NCBI GenBank assembly: GCA_009391605.1
Contig: VFGQ01000056.1
Coordinates: 1-21,661, forward strand
DNA: 21,661 nucleotides
DNA from: SAR202 cluster bacterium
GTDB lineage: Bacteria > Chloroflexota > Dehalococcoidia > SAR202 > GCA-002694895
Direction: 5' to 3'
How positions within the stretch are numbered: the stretch's first letter is position 1; every line of letters starts with the position of its first letter. This document shows positions 8,538 through 14,943 of this stretch, piece by piece. The notes under the pieces were generated by a model that worked only from the letters and a program-made list of their open reading frames with translations, made no database searches and was not told the DNA's origin. Position numbers and translations under genes: made by a program.

Positions 8538-8993
8538 ATGGGAAAAATTGAAGATAAACTTAATGAAATGGGAATTGAATTACCGGTAGAACCTCAACCT
8601 ATTGCTAATTATGTACCAGGAGTTCGAACAGGAAACTTATTATACCTTTCAGGATTAGGTCCAAGTGATTCAAGTATGATTGGTAAAGTAGGTAAAGATT
8701 TAACAAAAGATGAAGGTTATGAAGCTGCAAAATCAACAGGAATTGGATGTATTGCAAGGTTAAAAGGCCAAGTAGGCGATCTTGATAAAGTTAAAAGAAT
8801 AGTAAAATTATTAACCATGGTAAATTGCACACCTGATTTTGTCGATCAACCAGCAGTAGCAAATGGCTGCTCTGATCTTATGGTAGAAGTATTTGGCGAT
8901 AAAGGAAAACACGCAAGATCAGCAGTAGGGATGGGATCACTTCCAGGTAATATTCCTGTTGAAATAGAAATGATTGTAGAAATAGAAGATTAA
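8538..8993 (+). CDS. RidA/YjgF/UK114 family protein
   Basis: A member of the Rid family, trimeric cytosolic enamine/imine deaminases that remove reactive 2-aminoacrylate-type products of PLP enzymes. The ATG at 8538 is preferred over the in-frame ATG at 8526: a GGAGA ribosome site (8528-8532) lies five bases before 8538 and would be inside the longer reading. From 8538 the protein has 151 residues, slightly longer than the classical ~128. The family pattern GNLLYLSGLGP (32-42) and the final HARSAVGMGSLP...VEIEMIVEIE are clear. R127 matches the substrate carboxylate-binding arginine of RidA (R105 of the E. coli protein). The extended N-terminus and CSDLMVEVFG segment resemble the YjgF_like subgroup used in diverse catabolic contexts, so the substrate may differ from classical RidA. 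A second small gene follows 27 bases downstream. Confidence 0.9.
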   Translation: MGKIEDKLNEMGIELPVEPQPIANYVPGVRTGNLLYLSGLGPSDSSMIGKVGKDLTKDEGYEAAKSTGIGCIARLKGQVGDLDKVKRIVKLLTMVNCTPDFVDQPAVANGCSDLMVEVFGDKGKHARSAVGMGSLPGNIPVEIEMIVEIED

Positions 8994-9020
8994 TTATCAA
9001 TAATATTTCTAAAGGAAAAT

Positions 9021-9338
9021 ATGTTTTTAGTAAGAAGAGTATGTCGTACAGAAAGAGCAAATGCTTGGAAAGTAGCTGACGTACTTACCAAGATTTGTAA
9101 TGCATATGAAGAAAACGGAAGAGATAAAGCCACAATTTATATAGGTGGAGCAGGAACTCCTGCTGCAGAAATTACAGTTTGCGCAGAATGGACTCAAGAA
9201 ACAATTGATGCAAACAGAATGCCAAATGTACCTGCAGCTGTAAAAGAAAATGCTCCTAAACTTATGGAATTAATTCAATCATATGATATAGAATTTTTCG
9301 AAATTGCAACGAAAGATAAAATCAAAGAACGGACTTAA
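9021..9338 (+). CDS. Small conserved protein, probable dimeric alpha-beta barrel
   Basis: A 105-residue cytosolic protein that I cannot assign to a named function. It begins MFLVRRVCRTERANAWKVAD, has a second strand region at about residues 38-58 (KATIYIGGAGTPAAEITVCAEWTQ), and a final strand with IEFFEIATKD. The beta-alpha-beta-beta-alpha-beta rhythm suggests a ferredoxin-like dimeric barrel, similar in kind to the 93-residue protein at 8139-8420 but not obviously homologous. An AAAGGAA ribosome site lies five bases before the ATG. It is downstream of the RidA-like gene on the same strand and probably shares its promoter. It ends two bases before the convergent proline dehydrogenase gene. 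Confidence 0.72.
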   Translation: MFLVRRVCRTERANAWKVADVLTKICNAYEENGRDKATIYIGGAGTPAAEITVCAEWTQETIDANRMPNVPAAVKENAPKLMELIQSYDIEFFEIATKDKIKERT

Positions 9339-9340
9339 TT

Positions 9341-10258
9341 TTATTTTAGAAGTAAGAATAAATTTTTAGGGTTTTCTGCGAGTCTTCGCACGTACCAAGG
9401 AAACCATTCTTCACCATAACTAATTAAAATTTTTAAGTTCTGAGCCGATTTTAAAATTTCATCTTGTAAGTCTCTTCTAATACCATAAAGCATATTAAAT
9501 TCATAATGATATTTTTCAATTTCATCTGCATTTATTTTATTTATTAGGGAATAAATAATCTGATGATCATGAGTTGCAAAAGATGGTATCAAACCATTAT
9601 TAAGTATCTTTTTTCCAAGCATAATATTGGCTAATTTAAGATAATTATCATATATTTCATTCCTATTGTGCATTGATACACTTGAATCTTCAGCATAAGC
9701 ACCTTTAACTAATCTGATATAAGGAGCAATACCTAACAATGATTTAAGATCATCTTCAGAACGATATAAATAAGATTGTAAAGTAATACCAATATTATTA
9801 TGTTTTTGAATTAACTTTTTATAAATTTTCAATGTTAATTCCAAATATATATATTCTTCCATATCAATCCAAACAAAAGTATTTTTTAATTCAGCTATTT
9901 TTAGTAATTGTTTTAAATTATCAATACATAATCCTTCATCTATATCTAATCCAAGTTGAGTTAATTTAACTGAAATAACTGTTTTAAGGGAACGTGAATC
10001 TATATCTTCTAAAGCATCTTTATACTGTTTAACAGTATTTAGTGTCTGTGTTTTATTTAAGGAATTTTCTCCTAAATAAGTAATAATAGTTCCATAACCA
10101 ATATCTTCAAGTTCTGAGCTTTTACTCAAAGCATGCTCCAATGTTTCTCCTGGCATAAATCTTGAAACAGATTTCTGAACAAATTTATATTTGGGTAATT
10201 TATGTGAAATCCAATAATTTTTAGAAGACCACAAAAGTATATTTCTTATTAATGACAT
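9341..10258 (-). CDS. Proline dehydrogenase (monofunctional)
   Basis: A 305-residue FAD-dependent proline dehydrogenase, the usual size for monofunctional bacterial enzymes. It oxidises L-proline to pyrroline-5-carboxylate and delivers electrons to the quinone pool. The barrel motifs are all present: SVKLTQLG with K98, the WIDMEEY strand (130-136), Q161 in LQSYLYR, RLVKGAYAE (182-190), ATHD (228-231), YEFNMLYGIRRDLQ (252-265) and the proline-carboxylate-binding YVRRLAEN (289-296). No pyrroline-5-carboxylate dehydrogenase is in the window, so the second step must be encoded elsewhere. A minus-strand TATAAT at 10279-10284 lies about 21 bases before the ATG, in the divergent gap shared with the DtxR-family gene. 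Electrons from this enzyme could enter the same quinone pool drained by the complex III below. Confidence 0.93.
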   Translation of the reverse strand: MSLIRNILLWSSKNYWISHKLPKYKFVQKSVSRFMPGETLEHALSKSSELEDIGYGTIITYLGENSLNKTQTLNTVKQYKDALEDIDSRSLKTVISVKLTQLGLDIDEGLCIDNLKQLLKIAELKNTFVWIDMEEYIYLELTLKIYKKLIQKHNNIGITLQSYLYRSEDDLKSLLGIAPYIRLVKGAYAEDSSVSMHNRNEIYDNYLKLANIMLGKKILNNGLIPSFATHDHQIIYSLINKINADEIEKYHYEFNMLYGIRRDLQDEILKSAQNLKILISYGEEWFPWYVRRLAENPKNLFLLLK

Positions 10259-10278
10259 TTTAGAAAATTAAAAAATAA

Positions 10279-10284
10279 ATTATA
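10279..10284 (-). promoter_or_regulatory. -10 element for proline dehydrogenase in the divergent gap
   Basis: TATAAT on the minus strand, about 21 bases from the ATG at 10258. The rest of the 84-base gap is almost pure A+T, including a (TA)n run near 10299-10311. No operator palindrome was recognised, so cross-regulation by the divergent DtxR-family gene cannot be claimed. Confidence 0.4.
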
Positions 10285-10342
10285 CTGAGATAAATAATTA
10301 TATATATATATATTATATTATTAAAATAATAAAAGTTAAAAA

Positions 10343-11077
10343 ATGACTCAACAAAAACAAATTAGAAAATGGGAAAATATAAATTGTCCTGTACATAGAA
10401 AATTGTCTCATAATACCGAAAACTATTTATATGCAATGTATTTACTAGATGAAAAAAATGAAAAAATCACAGCAAGTACTTTATTAGAATACATCAAACA
10501 ATTACCTTCTTCCGAAAATTTAGGTACGAGCCTGCCAACTGTTACTGGAATGCTTAAGAGAATGGCAAGAGATCACTTAATAACAAAAGATAAAAATAAT
10601 GAAATATTTTTAACTGAATACGGCAAAATTTCAGCTAAAGAACAAACTAAAAGATTCAGACTTGCAAGTAAATTTTTGCACGAAATATTAAAAATTGAAC
10701 TTAAAGATGTTTTTCAAGAAGCTCATAGATTAGAACATGCAATGTCACAGGAAGTAGAAAATTCTATTGAAAAATTACTTAATTATCCAAGCAAAGATCC
10801 TTTTGGACAAACTATACCTGGGATAAATTTCAATGTAAATGAACAAAACTTCCCACTTACTAAATCAATTAAAAATGAATTCTATATTATTTCTAAAATT
10901 CCTCCGGAAAATTCAGAATTTGTAGAATTCCTTAATAAAAACAAAGTTCTTCCAGGTAATAAAATTTCAATAACAGAACTGTCAGTTACAAGAGGGATTA
11001 TTACTATTAAAATAAATAAAACTACCGTAGATCTTGGATTAAATATTGCAAAAACTATATGGGTGAAAAACATTTAA
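10343..11077 (+). CDS. DtxR/MntR-family metal-dependent transcriptional regulator
   Basis: A 244-residue DtxR-like repressor with three parts: a winged helix-turn-helix (about 20-95), a dimerisation/metal domain (about 96-160, ending in the family's DPFGQTIPG) and a C-terminal FeoA/SH3-like domain (about 178-243). The recognition region carries extra residues (LPSSENLGTSLPTVTGML). The metal sites are unusual. By alignment with DtxR, the ancillary-site ligands H79, E83 and H98 are F105, S109 and F124, while the primary site keeps E131 and H132 but has H128 for the usual Cys102 and N27 for Met10. It may therefore sense a different metal, or bind only one ion. Members usually repress iron or manganese uptake genes; no such target is visible nearby. 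It is divergent from proline dehydrogenase and lacks a clear ribosome site. Confidence 0.87.
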   Translation: MTQQKQIRKWENINCPVHRKLSHNTENYLYAMYLLDEKNEKITASTLLEYIKQLPSSENLGTSLPTVTGMLKRMARDHLITKDKNNEIFLTEYGKISAKEQTKRFRLASKFLHEILKIELKDVFQEAHRLEHAMSQEVENSIEKLLNYPSKDPFGQTIPGINFNVNEQNFPLTKSIKNEFYIISKIPPENSEFVEFLNKNKVLPGNKISITELSVTRGIITIKINKTTVDLGLNIAKTIWVKNI

Positions 11078-11078
11078 A

Positions 11079-12227
11079 TTAATTAAAATTATTCCATTTA
11101 AATGGATATTTCCTACCATTTAACAATATTCCTATATAGGTTGATCTAACAAAGAATTTATATGTTATTAGACATATAAATGTCGTTAAAATAATTGCCA
11201 AAAGAAATTTAAATTCTGTAAAAAACTCAAATTGAAACATGAAAAAAGTAATAAATGTAACAATTGGTAAATGAATTAAATACATCCAATATGCGCCATC
11301 TGAACAGAATCTTAAAATTGAATTATAAGATCCAAATTTATTTTCAGCCAAGCCAATAAATGAAAAGGAGAATAATATTGAATTACAAATTTTTATAAAT
11401 ATAAAAGGAATCCAAAAAACAGGGGATTGCTCAAAATCCATTGAAATGTATTCCTCTTCGATTAAAGTGTGAATCAAGAAAAATAATATGGCTGATAAAA
11501 AATAATATTTCCAATTATGAATAATATTATGAAATAATTCATTATTTTTATACAAACTATACCCAAAGGCAAAATACATACCTGTAGCAACCGGATTGCC
11601 AACTAATTCTGTCCCCATATCATTGAGACTACATATAGTTAAAATTATTATTAAAGTGATAGGGATTTGAAAATCAAATAAAATTTTTGCAATCAATGAT
11701 TTTATAGAATTAAAAAAAATTATTAATTTTGAAAGTTTTAATATACTCAATAATTTTAAAAAAATCAGAGAATAAAACTTATAAAATATAGTAAATAGAG
11801 TGATTATAATTAAATGCCACAAAAACCATAAATGATGTGGCTGATTATCATTAGAATAAAATAAGGATAATTTTTGCGTATATCCATATTTAAATATCCA
11901 TGGAATAGTTGCACTCATTATAAAAGTAAAAATAATTATAGGTAACAGTACACGTAAGAATCTGTTTTTCCACCAATAGGTCCAACCATATCTACTAACA
12001 AGTAGGCTAGCAAAAAATCCTGAAAGTATAAAAAAAACAGGCATGCGCCACAAATGTATAAATTGAAAAATGATAACAATTAATCTCGAATCATCATTAT
12101 CAGAGGGCCAAATCATACTTTCACCAAAACCCATATATGGTAATGCTGCATGTAAAACAATTCCAAGCAGCATGGCAAAACCTCTTAGAGCATCTAAACC
12201 ATGAAACCTCTGATTAATTGAAGGCAT
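11079..12227 (-). CDS. Acyltransferase family 3 membrane protein (OpgC/MdoC-like)
   Basis: A 382-residue integral membrane protein with about ten hydrophobic helices. The N-terminus has the acyltransferase-3 signature RFHGLDALRGFAML (7-20), with the family's catalytic histidine at H26 (VLHAAL). Further family segments are WRMPVFFILSGFFAS and PHHLWFLWHL. Such proteins move acyl groups (succinyl, acetyl or longer) onto glucans, lipids or cell-surface polysaccharides; the layout is closest to glucan-modifying MdoC-like members, but the substrate is not determinable. The gene starts 47 bases after the Cys-rich small gene of the complex III operon on the same strand. No ribosome site is evident, and no strong terminator separates them, so read-through is possible. 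The stop is one base from the end of the convergent DtxR-family gene. Confidence 0.87.
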   Translation of the reverse strand: MPSINQRFHGLDALRGFAMLLGIVLHAALPYMGFGESMIWPSDNDDSRLIVIIFQFIHLWRMPVFFILSGFFASLLVSRYGWTYWWKNRFLRVLLPIIIFTFIMSATIPWIFKYGYTQKLSLFYSNDNQPHHLWFLWHLIIITLFTIFYKFYSLIFLKLLSILKLSKLIIFFNSIKSLIAKILFDFQIPITLIIILTICSLNDMGTELVGNPVATGMYFAFGYSLYKNNELFHNIIHNWKYYFLSAILFFLIHTLIEEEYISMDFEQSPVFWIPFIFIKICNSILFSFSFIGLAENKFGSYNSILRFCSDGAYWMYLIHLPIVTFITFFMFQFEFFTEFKFLLAIILTTFICLITYKFFVRSTYIGILLNGRKYPFKWNNFN

Positions 12228-12274
12228 GATACTTTATAGGATGTTTTAAATAAAATAAGTTTTATGCTAGTTAT

Positions 12275-12346
12275 TTAACAATTGCAGGGATTGCAAGCGC
12301 AATTAACGCATTTGCAATTTGGATTGTCACATTTTTTTTCTGACAT
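12275..12346 (-). CDS. Tiny Cys-rich metallothionein-like peptide (23 aa)
   Basis: A 23-codon open frame begins at an ATG at 12346, one base after the actE stop, and ends with TAA at 12275-12277. The Shine-Dalgarno GGGAGG (12351-12356, minus strand) is the strongest class in the window, lies four bases before the ATG and is made of the last two codons of actE. The peptide starts MSEKK and then holds seven cysteines of 18 residues: C6-x4-C11-x-C13-x2-C16-x-C18-x2-C21-x-C23. Spacers are mostly Asn, Pro, Lys and Ala. Such dense CxC repeats are the hallmark of metallothioneins; enough thiolates exist for a small Zn, Cu or Cd cluster. No histidine is present and the peptide is shorter than known bacterial SmtA-type proteins (~56 residues). 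The metallothionein role is inferred. Translation coupled to actE is strongly suggested. Confidence 0.75.
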   Translation of the reverse strand: MSEKKCDNPNCKCVNCACNPCNC

Positions 12347-12347
12347 A

Positions 12348-13016
12348 TTACCTCCCTTGAATTTTACGAATATATGAAACTAAAGCCCATCTTTCTTTCT
12401 CAGTTAAAATTGAATCATATTGAAGCATACCAGAAGCAATAGGTAAATCATTAGAATATTGAGCCAAACCTGTTCTAGATCCCTTAGATATGAATGCAAA
12501 AATCTCACCATTAGTAGATTGTACTGTTTTATCAGATAATAAATTAGCAGGATACGCACCTTTATTGATGACTTTGCCGTCATCTAATTTTCTATTTACA
12601 TAATTCCTATATTTTCCATTGCCATCTAACTGTTCTCCATGGCAATACACACAATTCTCAGCATATAACAAAGCTCCTTGACCGGATAATTCGTCATCAT
12701 TATATTCAGAAGGAATAGTTAGAGATTTATATTCTTCAGGAGTTCGATTTATTTCTTTCCCATTCATAGGAACTGCTTCAGGATTTGGCATAATCCTTGG
12801 AATTTCCTGACTCTTATAAGATGGTTGATAATGCATTTCACTAAATATCATTATTGCATGACTTCCAGATTTAGGAACTGCAGGCATATCTAAAGTCGAA
12901 GTCTCTCCTAAAATGTTAAGTTCACCTGTTTTAATATTTCCAGTACATGCTGTTAAAAATAATATTGAAAATAAAAATAAAAGAAATGTATATCTCTTAC
13001 CTAAATAACTTATCAT
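12348..13016 (-). CDS. actE: Alternative complex III subunit ActE, monoheme cytochrome c lipoprotein
   Basis: A 222-residue lipoprotein cytochrome from the ATG at 13016. That ATG forms ATGA with the actD stop and has AGAGG six bases upstream; the in-frame ATG at 13022 sits directly on the ribosome site and is less likely. Counting from 13022, a lipoprotein signal ends at LTAC (C26), a linker follows, and one heme site CVYCH lies at 124-128. M199 in ASGML is a likely sixth ligand. ActE is the monoheme subunit on the outer face of alternative complex III and can pass electrons toward a terminal oxidase or soluble carrier. It is the last recognised subunit of the operon. The small Cys-rich gene uses its final codons as ribosome site. 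Confidence 0.9.
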   Translation of the reverse strand: MISYLGKRYTFLLFLFSILFLTACTGNIKTGELNILGETSTLDMPAVPKSGSHAIMIFSEMHYQPSYKSQEIPRIMPNPEAVPMNGKEINRTPEEYKSLTIPSEYNDDELSGQGALLYAENCVYCHGEQLDGNGKYRNYVNRKLDDGKVINKGAYPANLLSDKTVQSTNGEIFAFISKGSRTGLAQYSNDLPIASGMLQYDSILTEKERWALVSYIRKIQGR

Positions 13017-13528
13017 TCCCATCCTCTTTTAGTAGATTCAGCTCCTGATTTTTTTAAAGTATCTTCAGCTTTTTTAATTCTCGATTCACTGACAGTAACC
13101 ACTACGCCAATATAACCTTCAGTCATAATACGTTCATCATAAGCGCCCATAAAAATCTTTGGCAATCTTGATTCAAATAATGCTCCAAGAATAGTTACAA
13201 TAACTGAAAATAATAATGTCATTTCATAAAAGATAACAAGCATTGGAGGAATAGATAAAATTGGTTTCCCTCCTGTTACTAAAGGGTATGCTAATTGTGT
13301 TCCAGCAGTAATTACCAATGCTACTGTAAATCCTATTACAGCTCCAAATATTGGATATCTAAATAATTTATGATGTGGTTCTGCTTCACCAAATGTACCT
13401 TCAGGATATGGTGATCCGGTCATAACCTCTAATTCGTTATCTTTATAGCCTGATTTACGAAGAGAAGATAATGCATCTCCTACTACAGTCTCATCTACAA
13501 ACAATCCTAAAACACTTTTATTAGCCAT
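13013..13528 (-). CDS. actD: Alternative complex III subunit ActD (DUF3341)
   Basis: A 171-residue membrane protein with the DUF3341 layout of ActD. The soluble N-terminus (LGLFVDETVVGDALSSLRK) predicts an alpha-beta start. Two transmembrane helices follow at about residues 58-82 and 95-117, then a C-terminal soluble part containing GYIGVVVTV. ActD clasps the NrfD-like subunits in the complex and carries no cofactor. A GGGAG ribosome site formed by the last codons of the preceding actC-like gene lies about eight bases before the ATG. The 3' end overlaps the actE start as ATGA, showing tight coupling. Confidence 0.9.
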   Translation of the reverse strand: MANKSVLGLFVDETVVGDALSSLRKSGYKDNELEVMTGSPYPEGTFGEAEPHHKLFRYPIFGAVIGFTVALVITAGTQLAYPLVTGGKPILSIPPMLVIFYEMTLLFSVIVTILGALFESRLPKIFMGAYDERIMTEGYIGVVVTVSESRIKKAEDTLKKSGAESTKRGWE

Positions 13529-13531
13529 AAT

Positions 13532-14926
13532 TTACTCCCTTACTACTGCTGAAATATTTCTTTTACCAATTTTTATTATATGCCTGAATCTCATTCCTTC
13601 TTTGACATCAAAAGGAGGGATTATAGGAAAGATTCTTGCAAAAACCAATATACCGCAAATAACAAATGCAAATGTAAATGCAACCAAGCCCATCTCAACA
13701 AGACTAGGTGAATAAGCTCCCCAATTAAAGCTTAATTCTGTTCTTCTGGATAATCCAGGTATAATAATCAAAAAACGTTCTAACCACATACCAACATTAA
13801 CTAATATTGTTGTAAAGAACATCCACTTAGCACTTCTTCTTATATTTTTAAATAACCATGCACCTACCGGTATTATATAAGCTGTGAATAAAAACAAAAT
13901 AAATAAGTAATTCCACGGAGATTGAAAAACCTGCATATTTCTCAATGCGATTTCAGGATCTTCTAAAGGATACAAAGCAAAAATCCATTCTAAAAATAAT
14001 GAGAAAAGCCATATAGTTGCTACAATTACTAATAGTCTTCCTATAGCATCAAAGTGATCAGGTTTAATATATTTGTCCAATTTATATAGCCATAGCAATC
14101 CTGCCATTAAAGTAGCAACACCTGAAACACCCGAATGAATAGCTCCAATAATAAAGTAAGGAGCAAAAATAGTGGAATGCCAACCTTCAACTGCAATAGA
14201 AACTGCAAAGTCCCATGAAACTATACTATGTACAGAAACAAAAATAGGTAGTACTAGTGCAGATAATAAAATTGGAGCTGTGGCTTGGATTTTCCATTGT
14301 CTTGGTGTTCCTCGGAATCCTAAAGCAAGAACACTATATATAATTTTTGGAATTTTAGATTTAACTTTATCTCGAACTAGTGCTATATCAGGGAGTAGAC
14401 AAGTATAAATAAACAAAATAGTGCTGAAAAGATAAGTTCCAACTGCGACAGGATCCCAAACAAAAGGAGATCTGATATTAGGCCAAATCCCTCTTGCAAA
14501 ATCATATCCAATTACTACTGGAGGCAAAGGTGTTATCCAATATATTCTCCAGGGTCTCCCAACATGAAATAAAATATTACTAAGAGCAGCAATCAGAGAA
14601 AATAAAGTTAAAACTTCAGCGGCTCTGGTTATAGGTCTTCTCCATTCTGCCTGAGTTAATCTTAAAATGGCTGAAACCATAATTCCTGCATGACTAATAC
14701 CAATCCAAAAAACAAAATTAGTAATATATGCACCCCAATATACTGGTCTTTTTACATTAGTGACACCTAGTCCACTATATAATTCCCATACATATCCAGA
14801 TAAACCTAATATCATAATCAAACCAAGGGAACCTATTGTCATCCAAAACCATTTTGGCGATCTTATAACTGGAGATACTAAATCATCCGTTATTTGTTTA
14901 TCAGTTAACTGTGCATGTTCTTGCAT
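13532..14926 (-). CDS. actC: Alternative complex III NrfD-like quinol-binding subunit, ActC-like
   Basis: A 464-residue NrfD/PsrC-family membrane protein with about ten transmembrane helices. The segment at 61-81 (PVYWGAYITNFVFWIGIS, then H79) followed by SAILRLTQAEWRRPITRAAE is typical of ActC, the quinol-oxidising subunit next to the Fe-S subunit. A later WPNIRSPFVWDPVAVGTYL stretch supports the same. Its immediate downstream neighbour is actD, as is usual for actC. The ActC/ActF labels rest on remembered sequence character rather than a computed alignment, so the two NrfD paralogues could be named the other way. A GGAG about ten bases upstream serves as ribosome site. Confidence 0.82.
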   Translation of the reverse strand: MQEHAQLTDKQITDDLVSPVIRSPKWFWMTIGSLGLIMILGLSGYVWELYSGLGVTNVKRPVYWGAYITNFVFWIGISHAGIMVSAILRLTQAEWRRPITRAAEVLTLFSLIAALSNILFHVGRPWRIYWITPLPPVVIGYDFARGIWPNIRSPFVWDPVAVGTYLFSTILFIYTCLLPDIALVRDKVKSKIPKIIYSVLALGFRGTPRQWKIQATAPILLSALVLPIFVSVHSIVSWDFAVSIAVEGWHSTIFAPYFIIGAIHSGVSGVATLMAGLLWLYKLDKYIKPDHFDAIGRLLVIVATIWLFSLFLEWIFALYPLEDPEIALRNMQVFQSPWNYLFILFLFTAYIIPVGAWLFKNIRRSAKWMFFTTILVNVGMWLERFLIIIPGLSRRTELSFNWGAYSPSLVEMGLVAFTFAFVICGILVFARIFPIIPPFDVKEGMRFRHIIKIGKRNISAVVRE

Positions 14927-14943
14927 TTATATAATCTCCATAT

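Noticed and set aside
10299..10311. (TA)n tract in the proline dehydrogenase/DtxR gap as an origin or special regulatory element
   Set aside because: Low-complexity A+T is common in every gap of this genome; no DnaA boxes or ordered repeats accompany it.
11094..11105. Palindrome CCATTTAAATGG near the end of the acyltransferase gene, as an operator of the neighbouring DtxR-family protein
   Set aside because: It is within coding sequence (codons for PFKW) and at the 3' ends of two convergent genes, not a promoter position.
12250..12265. Perfect 6-base inverted repeat ATAAAA-TAAG-TTTTAT after the Cys-rich gene as a terminator
   Set aside because: The stem is A/T only and has no following uridine tract clearly distinct from background, so stability would be very low.
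14172..14408. Plus-strand open frame opposite the ActC-like gene, with similar antisense frames at 14760-15038, 16073-16381, 17684-17929, 19543-19860 and 20651-20899
   Set aside because: All are shadows of strong minus-strand genes with recognised motifs, and their translations look like antisense of membrane or heme proteins.
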